A stretch of DNA of 36,387 nt from NCBI GenBank assembly GCA_010028495.1, contig RHCX01000006.1, forward strand, positions 1 through 36,387. Reading direction: 5' to 3'. Shown here piece after piece: positions 1 through 8,172 of the stretch. Under the pieces are notes generated by a model. The model saw only the letters and a list, made by a program, of their open reading frames with translations, was not told the origin of the DNA and did not search any database. Numbering within the stretch: position 1 is the first letter of the stretch; every line of letters begins with the position of its first letter. Made by a program: the position numbers and the translations under genes. This DNA is from Nitrososphaeria archaeon. GTDB taxonomy: Archaea > Thermoproteota > Nitrososphaeria > Nitrososphaerales > Nitrosopumilaceae.

Positions 1-405
1 GAAAAACTTAGAAAAGAAATAATGAATGATAATTACAATGGTTGTTGTGTAGATCATGCGCATATTCATGCAGTTCCAGCACAAGTAAATGTCTCAAATG
101 AGCTAAAGAAGGAATTCAAATTCACTAAAATAAAAAAAGTTTCAGAATTAGCAAAAATTGGAAAAAATGGTAATTATCTGTACGTAGATGATATTTCTGG
201 TGATAAACTAGTCTTTGAAGCCAATAGCGTTAGATCACAACACATTAGGTATCTTATTGCAGAAGAGTTGAACGTTCCAGAAAAAGGTGATTGGTACATT
301 TATCCAGGTGAACAGGAAATAAATGCCACAATAAGAAAACTGTCAAAAGAAAAAATGAAAAAGTTTGAAGAGACAATGCTTGTTGTTGGCAAAGATGAAA
401 GATGA
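1..405 (+). CDS. HIT-family nucleotide hydrolase/transferase, 5'-truncated by window edge
   Basis: Frame is open from base 1 (EKLRKEI-MNDN...). Contains GCCVDHAHIHAVP, the HxHxH histidine-triad signature. The N-terminal HIT domain is outside the window. Confidence 0.75.
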   Translation, partial: EKLRKEIMNDNYNGCCVDHAHIHAVPAQVNVSNELKKEFKFTKIKKVSELAKIGKNGNYLYVDDISGDKLVFEANSVRSQHIRYLIAEELNVPEKGDWYIYPGEQEINATIRKLSKEKMKKFEETMLVVGKDER

Positions 406-1297
406 TAACATAAGTGATTTTCTCCCTCTCACTAATCTGACGGCGCAAGATTTCGATAAAACAATAGCAAAATTAGATGAATTCTGGAAAGCAAAAAGCA
501 TCGCTATCTTGGACAAACTTGGTTTTCATGTATTACCTGGAGCGGCCATTCTGGCTTGGAACGAAAAAATCAGTCTAAAACTACTTAATTATTGCAAAGA
601 AAATAATTGGACTTCAGTTACAATTCGAACAGATAAGGCAAAAGAAACAGGAGAAAACATACCTCGTGGCGGATATCAAGTTCAGATCAACAAATTAGAA
701 ACAGAGATCAAAAAACATCTCAGAAACGGTAGAATTGTTATAGTGCATGAACCAAGAGATCGTTACAAAAATCTTTACGGAATAAATGTGCTATATGATA
801 ACAAGATTCCTACTGAGCTCTATTTTGAAGTGGTAGGACATGGTTTTGAGGTAAGTAATCTTAACAGAGGAGATATTCAACCCCATGAAAAATTAGTAAT
901 AAGGAAAAAGAACGACGAATTTGTTATTTTAAAACGAGATATTATTTCAAATTCTGAATACAAAAATTCTGTCAATCTACGTTATCAACAAATTGGTATC
1001 TCGCTTATGGACCAAACTGTTGAATCTAGCATGTCGAAAAAGAATCTACAAAACTATGGCCGAGCTTTCTTGAAAAAACACGGATATGCTCTATTAAACA
1101 GCACATATGAAAAAATCCCGCTTAACTATATAAAACAAATTTCTCACTCTGTGATTAGATTACCATATAAAATGTCAAAATTGGGGATCACTATTGATCA
1201 ACTAGTTTTATCCATAACAGTTTTTGACTCGGAGCAATTAGTTTATTGGGATATGGTCTTACCAAAACACAAGTACGAAGGTATCAAAGTTGATTAG
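395..1297 (+). CDS. Conserved-looking protein of unknown function (301 aa from ATG 395); contains PRGGYQV...GRIVIVHEPRDRY..LYGINVLYD...YFEVVGHGFEVSNLNRGDIQPHE
   Basis: Long ORF in an overlapping operon; ATG at 395 overlaps the HIT stop at 405. The motif block looks like a conserved enzyme core, but I cannot assign a family with confidence. Confidence 0.7.
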   Translation: MKDDNISDFLPLTNLTAQDFDKTIAKLDEFWKAKSIAILDKLGFHVLPGAAILAWNEKISLKLLNYCKENNWTSVTIRTDKAKETGENIPRGGYQVQINKLETEIKKHLRNGRIVIVHEPRDRYKNLYGINVLYDNKIPTELYFEVVGHGFEVSNLNRGDIQPHEKLVIRKKNDEFVILKRDIISNSEYKNSVNLRYQQIGISLMDQTVESSMSKKNLQNYGRAFLKKHGYALLNSTYEKIPLNYIKQISHSVIRLPYKMSKLGITIDQLVLSITVFDSEQLVYWDMVLPKHKYEGIKVD

Positions 1298-2105
1298 TTA
1301 TAAGAAAATAGTACCACCTCTTGATGATACAGTAAGCAAAAGTTATGGTCTTTTTGATTGGCAAAGTTTCTTTTCAAATGTTTTCTATTCAAATAATCAA
1401 CGAATAAAACAAACAGGATATAATAACAACCAAGTAGCGTTTCTACGAGGATACGTAGTTTCACACATATCTCAAGATTTAGGTGACTTTGCTGAAGCAT
1501 TAAGAGAATCTGATAACGTAAAACTAAGAACAAAAACAGGCTCTATGTTTGCGTGGATATTTGCACTCGCAAATGAATTAGAAGAAGATTTAGAGGACAT
1601 AATTTACGATAAATATCCAGGGTTTTGTCCATACTGTGGTCATAAGTATCATTGTCAATGCGCGTGGTGGCTTCCATCTCAAATTAAGAAAGGTAAAGAT
1701 AGAATTCACACAAAACCAATTGAAGATAATGAAAGTCCTCACACAAAACCAAACCAACTTTCTGGCTGGATCACGACTTGGGAATTAATTTATGGAAAAA
1801 AATACAAAATTGCAATGACTGTTGCTGATATAATGTACAAACTTCTCGAAGAAGAGGCTGAAATTTTAGAGGAGCTTGATAAAGCTAAAGGAGGCCAATT
1901 GAATAGAGACGAACCATACTATAAAAAATTAACAAGAGAGGTAGCTGATTTTGTATCTTGGTATTTCGCATTACTCTACAAACTTCAGCAAGATCTTCCA
2001 CCGGATCAATTATCAAAAATACTATATGAAAAATTTAAGGATGGTTGTCCGTGGTGTAAAGAACAAATCTGCAAATGTTATCCGAAATGGCTTGAAGAAA
2101 GTTAG
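1290..2105 (+). CDS. Tandem MazG-like nucleotide pyrophosphohydrolase with two Cys clusters
   Basis: TTG start overlaps the previous stop. Two all-alpha NTP-PPase-like repeats (DLGDFAEALRE...FAWIFALANELEEDLEDIIYDKYPGFCPYCGHKYHCQC and EEEAEILEELDKA...EVADFVSWYFALLYKLQQDLPPDQLSKILYEKFKDGCPWCKEQICKC). Confidence 0.75.
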   Translation: MISYKKIVPPLDDTVSKSYGLFDWQSFFSNVFYSNNQRIKQTGYNNNQVAFLRGYVVSHISQDLGDFAEALRESDNVKLRTKTGSMFAWIFALANELEEDLEDIIYDKYPGFCPYCGHKYHCQCAWWLPSQIKKGKDRIHTKPIEDNESPHTKPNQLSGWITTWELIYGKKYKIAMTVADIMYKLLEEEAEILEELDKAKGGQLNRDEPYYKKLTREVADFVSWYFALLYKLQQDLPPDQLSKILYEKFKDGCPWCKEQICKCYPKWLEES

Positions 2106-2568
2106 AGGAAAACTGTATCTTCATAGATCTGCGATACAGGAATTAGATGAAAACTTACAATCACAATTTGAAGAAGCTTCTGTGTTACTTCCTAATGAAT
2201 TTGAATGGAATATACTTCGTTTTGATTTAAAATCATACCAAATCTCATTTTTAAAATATGCTGACTTTGAATCAGATCCGCATCCTAGTTTAATTGATTC
2301 AATTACGACGCATGTGGCGACAAGAAGAATAAAACATTGGTTTGCCTCATCAATCAATCCTCCAATATTACATAGAAAAGAAACTTTCATTATGAACAAT
2401 GATCCAAATTTCTATAGGTTTCATCGTTTAACACTACAAGAAGAAGAAGCTGGATTATTAGATCCAAGAATATCACACAAGATTGGTTTCAAAAAACAAT
2501 GGGAAGAATTACTAGAAAGTAAAAATCTTCAGATTATTAATCATCAGCTAGTGCCCCCTGTAAACTAA
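2092..2568 (+). CDS. Stand-alone protein matching the C-terminal region of DNA phosphorothioation-associated putative methyltransferases
   Basis: Motifs KLYLHRSAIQEL, SFLKYADFESDPHPSL, NPPILHRKETFI...FYRFHRLTLQEEEAGLLD recall the C-terminal half of the Dnd-associated methyltransferase family (TIGR04096-like). TTG at 2092 overlaps the MazG-like stop; the listed ORF start at 1951 is likely too early. Confidence 0.65.
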   Translation: MKKVRGKLYLHRSAIQELDENLQSQFEEASVLLPNEFEWNILRFDLKSYQISFLKYADFESDPHPSLIDSITTHVATRRIKHWFASSINPPILHRKETFIMNNDPNFYRFHRLTLQEEEAGLLDPRISHKIGFKKQWEELLESKNLQIINHQLVPPVN

Positions 2569-3101
2569 TGAATTTCTCTCATAAAACAGCCATTCATAGG
2601 AATAAACCATCATCTACAGTAAGAATGATCGAAAACTTAGGTTATATCAAAAATCAGGTATTTGACTTTGGTTGTGGTACAGGAAAGGATGTCAACTATC
2701 TGAAATCCAAGGGCTTTACTGTCGAGTGTTGGGATCCTTTCTATTTCAAGGAAAACGAACTATCTAACTTCAAATCTAACTCATTTCAAACTATTCTCTG
2801 CACATACGTTTTGAATGTAATTCATAAGAATGAAAGGATTGATGCTATCAAAAATATTAAAAAATTATTGCATAAAGAAGGAGTTGTATTTTTCACTGTG
2901 AGAACAACACAAGATATTCTAGATAAAGCCAAGAATAATTCTTGGAAAAAAAACCTTGACGGATGGATCACTCAAAAGAAAACCTTCCAAAAAGGATTTA
3001 CCTCCGAAGAGCTAGAATCACTAATACGTGATAATGGATTTAGGAATGTCAAAACAGTCTCAAAGAATCCGCTGATTGTACAAGCATCAGAAACTGAATG
3101 A
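2568..3101 (+). CDS. Class I SAM methyltransferase, N-terminal-type domain of Dnd-associated putative methyltransferase
   Basis: SHKTAIHRNKPSSTVRMIENLGYIKNQVFDFGCGTGKDVNYLKSKGFTVECWDPFY: the characteristic N-terminal tag plus SAM motif I (DFGCGTG). Start overlaps the upstream stop (TAATG). Confidence 0.75.
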   Translation: MNFSHKTAIHRNKPSSTVRMIENLGYIKNQVFDFGCGTGKDVNYLKSKGFTVECWDPFYFKENELSNFKSNSFQTILCTYVLNVIHKNERIDAIKNIKKLLHKEGVVFFTVRTTQDILDKAKNNSWKKNLDGWITQKKTFQKGFTSEELESLIRDNGFRNVKTVSKNPLIVQASETE

Positions 3102-3281
3102 TAATCTGTTGACAATGTAACTAAGTTCATAAATCCAACATGACATTATAATCGATCTTATTTTTATTAAATCAATTTTCCCTAGATACTCCTACACAAC
3201 GTTTAGTTCTCAATTCACTCAATGTAAAAATACTCTACTCATTATAATGAATTAAAAAATTGGGAGGGTTAGTTCCATACA

Positions 3282-3301
3282 TAGCCTAACGAATTAGGCT
3301 A
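3282..3301. repeat. Perfect 8-bp inverted repeat (TAGCCTAA-CGAA-TTAGGCTA)
   Basis: Read directly; competing TAGCCT copy downstream at 3315..3320. Confidence 0.8.
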
Positions 3302-3332
3302 ATATCGTTCAAACTAGCCTCTTGTACTGTAC

Positions 3333-3351
3333 ATGCGGCGAACCGCCGCAT
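3333..3351. repeat. Perfect 8-bp GC-rich inverted repeat (ATGCGGCG-AAC-CGCCGCAT)
   Basis: Read directly in an otherwise AT-rich intergenic region. Confidence 0.85.
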
Positions 3352-3381
3352 ACATTGAACTTTTTACCATAGTTCATAGAA

Positions 3382-3660
3382 TCAAAATGCCTCATCTCTA
3401 GAATCAGCTTCTTTCGTACGTTCCAGTTCTTTTTCTATAAACGCTAATCTTCTCTCAATCTCTTCAGCCTGTTCATCGTTTATCAATTCCCTACCAACAC
3501 TTATCGTATATGCTATAGTCCTAGCATATCTGATGCATTTTTCCATGTCTTGTTCCTTGTCAAATTCATCCGATAATTTTTTAATAATTCGGTGTAGTAT
3601 TCTGCCATACGAACCTCTTGATTTCCACCGTACGCTGCCTTTAGCACCTGATTCTGTCAT
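3382..3660 (-). CDS. Hypothetical charged alpha-helical protein (92 aa)
   Basis: ATG-initiated ORF with charged helical composition and no overlapping alternative; family not recognised. Confidence 0.55.
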   Translation of the reverse strand: MTESGAKGSVRWKSRGSYGRILHRIIKKLSDEFDKEQDMEKCIRYARTIAYTISVGRELINDEQAEEIERRLAFIEKELERTKEADSRDEAF

Positions 3661-3924
3661 GCTTTAGATGTGATTATGACATATTAGAGAACAATTATGC
3701 AATTCAAAAAAGATCTGTATCCATTTCCCAAGCAAACTGTACCTATTTTGTGCCTAATCCATGAGTAACCCCCCATATCTTGTAAAAATTACAATTTCCT
3801 ATCTGGTGCGTCCGTTTTGAACAACATATTTGATAATAATTCTGGAATCGTACATAATTCAGGTGTTTGAGGTTGTCGCCAACATACAACCATAGTTGAC
3901 CTTAAGCCTTGGATGCCTGTTTCT

Positions 3925-4878
3925 TTAGTTTCTGCACTTACAGCCAGGTTCGCCGCAAAGACAATACACCTGAAAAGTAAACACCTTGGTCTTGGATGAA
4001 ATTCCATCTGTCACATCGACATATACCAAAAATGTCTTGATGTCATTGAATTCCTTGCTAATCTCATATGATACAGAATAATTTCCTTCAGAGTCTGTCT
4101 CACCCTTGAACTCCTCCAAAACATTTTCCCCATAATCTTCAACTCGAACAAAGACAGTAGCACCAGGAACATTTCCCTCAAAATTCTCCACATGAATGTC
4201 TAGATCTTGCGTGGATCCGCGCCTTACTGCCTTTTGGCCATGTATTGTAACATCAAGGCCTGGGTCTACCTGAGTAGAATCTACAACATTTACTTCCAGA
4301 ACTTTGTTATTCAGCAAATACTGGATAAAATGCAAAAATTCATTGTCATTGATTTTGCCGGCAGACCAAAGCTTTACCGTGGATTTTATCCATAATGGAA
4401 TCGAAGAATTTTTTTGTACATCAAAGTAATATGATTGCAATTCCATTCCATTATGATATCCAGATACCTCGTAGGTACCAATAGGAGAATCATATTGTAT
4501 TGGTATTGATGTGGAATATGCGCCGCTTTGCAAAACCGGTATAGTATATTGAGTTCGCAGACCATCTGGCCTTGTTACAATTAGTGTAACAGAACTAGTT
4601 TGCCCATAATCGCTTACTCGGCCGTTTATTTTGATAAATGCAGTATCGCCATATTTTGGTAGCTCATATTTTGTCTGCACAGCTCGAATCTTTGGAATTT
4701 GAATAATGTCGCGTTTATTCAGGTCTATTAGGGAGCTAACAAAGGAATCATCGTTTACCTTATCCAATGCCCAAAGTCTGATCTTGCTTTTGATTACGTT
4801 TGGGATTTCTTCTGCGTTTGCTACTTGTACTAGCGATAATACCAGTACAGCAGAAAGCAGCAATCCTAGTTTGTACAA
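3925..4878 (-). CDS. Secreted protein with two IPxxIKSxxxLWxxxKxxDxxF repeats, Ig-like regions and Cys-rich C-terminus
   Basis: N-terminal signal peptide (MYKLGLLLSAVLVLSLVQVANAEE); repeats IPNVIKSKIRLWALDKVNDDSF and IPLWIKSTVKLWSAGKINDNEF; C-terminus YCLCGEPGCKCRN. Confidence 0.75.
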   Translation of the reverse strand: MYKLGLLLSAVLVLSLVQVANAEEIPNVIKSKIRLWALDKVNDDSFVSSLIDLNKRDIIQIPKIRAVQTKYELPKYGDTAFIKINGRVSDYGQTSSVTLIVTRPDGLRTQYTIPVLQSGAYSTSIPIQYDSPIGTYEVSGYHNGMELQSYYFDVQKNSSIPLWIKSTVKLWSAGKINDNEFLHFIQYLLNNKVLEVNVVDSTQVDPGLDVTIHGQKAVRRGSTQDLDIHVENFEGNVPGATVFVRVEDYGENVLEEFKGETDSEGNYSVSYEISKEFNDIKTFLVYVDVTDGISSKTKVFTFQVYCLCGEPGCKCRN

Positions 4879-4923
4879 TACAATACCAAGCCGGTTTTTA
4901 ATAAAAAATCATTCTATCAAATG

Positions 4924-5511
4924 TCAAACTGGTTGAGACCGCCACAAATACCAGGTAGCCACACTTCTATACGGACGCCATTTTTGCGCAATCTTTTCCA
5001 TTTTCTCTTTTTCTGGCAATTCCTCCATGGAATACAATCTTTGAATGCCTTTTTTGAGGCCCAGATCCCCTACTGGTAAGACATCCTGTCTTCCTAGTGA
5101 AAAAATCAAAAACATTTCCGCAGTCCACCTTCCGATTCCTTTGACTTCGGTCAACTCTGCAATGATTTCTTCATCTGTGAGATTTTTCATCAGATGCAAT
5201 CGGAGCTGCTTTGTTTCTATTCTGTGGGACAGATCCTTGATGTAAGAGATTTTCATGTAGGACAGGCCTGCTTTGCGAAGCGTATCATCAGATGTTTCCA
5301 AAACAGCTGCAGGTTTTGGAAATCTACCATATGTTGCACGAAATTTCTTTGATATGGAATCAGCTGCTTTTCCTGAAAGCTGCTGTGTTATAATTGCCTC
5401 AACTAGGGATTCGTATGGATTTTTTGTAATTGGAATATTTGGTTTACCAACCTGATCTATTATTCTAGCTAGTTTCTTGTCTTTTTTGAGATGTCGTATA
5501 GCTGCAGTCAA
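4924..5511 (-). CDS. DNA-3-methyladenine glycosylase (AlkA-like, HhH-GPD superfamily)
   Basis: PYESLVEAIITQQLSGKAADSI and LTEVKGIGRWTAEMFLIFSLGRQDVLPVGDLGLKKG: HhH-GPD motif and catalytic Asp context. Confidence 0.9.
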   Translation of the reverse strand: MTAAIRHLKKDKKLARIIDQVGKPNIPITKNPYESLVEAIITQQLSGKAADSISKKFRATYGRFPKPAAVLETSDDTLRKAGLSYMKISYIKDLSHRIETKQLRLHLMKNLTDEEIIAELTEVKGIGRWTAEMFLIFSLGRQDVLPVGDLGLKKGIQRLYSMEELPEKEKMEKIAQKWRPYRSVATWYLWRSQPV

Positions 5512-6266
5512 GCCAGCTTGAGAACATCAAGTACTTGATCAAAGCTTTCCTTAGTTCTGTTTTCCTTGTATGTTCGAAGAGAAGAAATGATTTTTTGTTT
5601 TGGTGGAAGCTTGTAAATTCTATTTACCATATTTGCAAGACCAGAGCCAATCAGCATTGCTTGAGATGCAGAGGTGACATTAGATGCTCTTCGTTCAAGG
5701 CTGGCGCTCTCAAAGTCGATCATAGTGATGTTTTTGCCCACGATAACATGCTTGGTTATATTGCTCAACTCCCCGTGGTCAATCCCTGCCTCGTCTAATT
5801 TGTAACAGTCAGTTAATACTTTTTTTATTACGAATTTTAGCTTGGCAGCGCTTCCCCTTCCTTTGAGCTCATCAACCCAGTCATAGATTTTCTTGCCACC
5901 GACAAACTCCATTACGACAAAGTTTTTGCTGCTGGAAATCAGCTTTGGTCCGACTCGCACTTTGTTTGCGGCTGATAACAATACAGTTTCTCCTTTCATA
6001 TCTTTTCTTGGAGAGTCGGTTCTGCGGATTTTTAGTGCAACTTTTTTTGTTCCCTGCTTTGCTAGTACAACAATGCCTGCATAGCCCTTGCCTAAAACAC
6101 AAATCTTGTTAATTGTCATTGGGCCTTCAAATGATACCCCATCGATACGAAGCTGTTTTAGTTCTTTGACTCTGGATTTTATCTGGGCTTTTGTGGCGTG
6201 CGGATAGCCAAGTATTGAAGAATATGGCTCGTTAGCTAGATCATTTACTGGAAAAAATTGTTTCAT
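5508..6266 (-). CDS. Archaeal predicted Ser/Thr protein kinase (COG2112-like)
   Basis: GKGYAGIVVLAKQGTKKVALKIRR, DHGELSNITKHVIV, MIDFESAS match the COG2112-type atypical kinase core. Confidence 0.8.
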   Translation of the reverse strand: MKQFFPVNDLANEPYSSILGYPHATKAQIKSRVKELKQLRIDGVSFEGPMTINKICVLGKGYAGIVVLAKQGTKKVALKIRRTDSPRKDMKGETVLLSAANKVRVGPKLISSSKNFVVMEFVGGKKIYDWVDELKGRGSAAKLKFVIKKVLTDCYKLDEAGIDHGELSNITKHVIVGKNITMIDFESASLERRASNVTSASQAMLIGSGLANMVNRIYKLPPKQKIISSLRTYKENRTKESFDQVLDVLKLA

Positions 6267-7569
6267 CTATTGAGACAAGCTCTTTTGCAGCCTCTTTAAT
6301 GGATTTGTTTTTTATTATATTTCCAGAAGTTATTTTGAATTTTTTTATCTCGGATTTTAGTCCTGCAGGAACGCCAGCTTTTTCTATGTTATTTTGGATT
6401 AGCTTGCGCAAAAACTGCACAGCATCTGTGTTTTGCCTTTTTTGTAAAGAGCAGACCTTTCCGTCGTCGTTGATCCAAATGGTGAGGGATTTTTTCTTGT
6501 TTGCTGCAATGAATTTTTCTACATGATCTGCGACAAAAAACTCTGGACCAATTCTTTCCTGCAAGTCATCTAATCTAGTTGATTGCAGTAAAAATAGACA
6601 CGCAGCTGTATTGTCTTCGGTGATGGCAGATGATCTTTTGAGCACGAAAAACCCGGCCTGGTTCATCTGAGTTGCCAAAGATGTAGTTGTGCGTTTTATC
6701 TGTCCCCAGATGATATCCGGGCTTCGTTGTTTGTACTTGAATGATATTATCAAGACGTTTTTGATGTTCATTTTGGATTTTCTCTTTCTTGATGCAAATA
6801 ACGAAACAGAAGGCTTTCTCAGAAATGCTCTTGATGCCAAGACAAATCTACCAATGTTTTCTATAGATATTGCAGCTCCGAGATTTCTGTTTTGGTCTAT
6901 TGGATCAATGATTACTATTTTGGTGTCAAATGATTTTGTGGTATTTCCTATCACTTGACCTGGTTTTAGCTCAGAGATTGCTTTGAGAACATTTTCAAAT
7001 GATCCAAAGTTCAGAACCAACACTTCAGCTACATACCCGGAGAATCCCTGTTTGGCAATTTCAGCTCCATAGATCTCATTTGCCTTGAGAAACGCCTTGA
7101 GTAGTCTTACCTCATTTTTCATAGTATCTGTTAATGATTTTATCATGAATTTTGTGTGAAACGGAGAACGATCTGCGGAGCTCTTCCAGGAACCTTCCTG
7201 AACATCATAACAAGGAACAACATTGACCTTGGTGTCTTTGATTTGGGCCTCGACGAAGGGATGTTCCGCATATCTGACATATGGCTTGAAATCCTTGAGT
7301 GAGGCAAATCCTATTTTTTTACCAAGCTCGACAAATTCTTTTTCTGGAGTGTCAACGTGGAATTTTACAAAAATATCAATATCTGCTTTTTTTGGAAGCC
7401 AGGTTCCCTTGGCATATGATCCGACCACTTCAATTCCTGTTACCTGAGAATAGCCTGATGCCTGTTTTTGTACTAGATTTACTGCTTGTTCTACGATGGC
7501 ACTCTTTTGTTTCTGTACTAAATCAGATGGTATGGTGTATTTTGATGCCTTTTGCAATATCTGGTTCAT
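6241..7569 (-). CDS. cca: Archaeal CCA-adding tRNA nucleotidyltransferase
   Basis: EVVGSYAKGTWLPKKADIDIFVKF (nucleotidyltransferase motif), archaeal class I CCA enzyme layout, 442 aa. Confidence 0.93.
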   Translation of the reverse strand: MNQILQKASKYTIPSDLVQKQKSAIVEQAVNLVQKQASGYSQVTGIEVVGSYAKGTWLPKKADIDIFVKFHVDTPEKEFVELGKKIGFASLKDFKPYVRYAEHPFVEAQIKDTKVNVVPCYDVQEGSWKSSADRSPFHTKFMIKSLTDTMKNEVRLLKAFLKANEIYGAEIAKQGFSGYVAEVLVLNFGSFENVLKAISELKPGQVIGNTTKSFDTKIVIIDPIDQNRNLGAAISIENIGRFVLASRAFLRKPSVSLFASRKRKSKMNIKNVLIISFKYKQRSPDIIWGQIKRTTTSLATQMNQAGFFVLKRSSAITEDNTAACLFLLQSTRLDDLQERIGPEFFVADHVEKFIAANKKKSLTIWINDDGKVCSLQKRQNTDAVQFLRKLIQNNIEKAGVPAGLKSEIKKFKITSGNIIKNKSIKEAAKELVSIDETIFSSK

Positions 7570-8099
7570 TTTGCGTTTACTACTCCTATATCAGAATAGA
7601 TTGGGCCACTAGGTGTAAGAACGCTTTGCTTGAATTTTACACTGGAGACTCGCTGCGAGCCAAATTTTGCGCCATGGTATTGTGTCAGCTGGTCTGAAAT
7701 ATCGCCTGTTTGGTTTTTGATTCTAAATATTGTTGCATGGGGCTTGAATGGTTTGTCTGATTTGAAGCCTAATGGTGCAAGCTTTTCTTCTACCTGCTTT
7801 GCAAGCTGAACTAGTTTTTCTCCATTTTCCAGACCAATCCAGATCACTCGAGGAAATTTTGGTTTTGGAAATGCACCTACTCCGACAAAACCAATATCAA
7901 ATGCAGAAAATTCTATTGAATTCAGCTGGGCCTGAACCTTTTTTGATATGTCTTCAGTGATCTCACCCAAAAACATAAGAGTAAAATGCATATTGTGGAT
8001 TTCAACTGGTTTTGCAGAAACTTTGATTTGAGTCTGGACTTTTTTTATTGAATCCAACACTGTCTTGTCAGTTATCTCCACTGCAACAAATGTGCGCAT
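7566..8099 (-). CDS. thpR: RNA 2',3'-cyclic phosphodiesterase (2'-5' RNA ligase family)
   Basis: Two HxT motifs (HFTLMFLGE, HATIFRIKN); overlaps cca by 4 bp. Confidence 0.92.
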   Translation of the reverse strand: MRTFVAVEITDKTVLDSIKKVQTQIKVSAKPVEIHNMHFTLMFLGEITEDISKKVQAQLNSIEFSAFDIGFVGVGAFPKPKFPRVIWIGLENGEKLVQLAKQVEEKLAPLGFKSDKPFKPHATIFRIKNQTGDISDQLTQYHGAKFGSQRVSSVKFKQSVLTPSGPIYSDIGVVNAK

Positions 8100-8172
8100 T
8101 GGTGTCGTAGTGTTTTTGTCTTTTTAATGGCTTGCGGTAGCTTCAATATCTGGAATCAAAAAGATACAGCAA

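Noticed and set aside
1951-2091. N-terminal extension of the listed 1951..2568 ORF
   Set aside because: Lies entirely inside the MazG-like CDS in another frame; similarity to the methyltransferase family begins after the TTG at 2092.
3789-4007. Minus-strand 72-aa ORF
   Set aside because: Overlaps the C-terminus of the secreted protein in another frame; composition not protein-like.
5508-6266. Kinase-like protein as a pseudokinase because of HGE/DFE motifs
   Set aside because: These substitutions are characteristic of the COG2112-type archaeal family as a whole, not evidence of inactivation in this gene.
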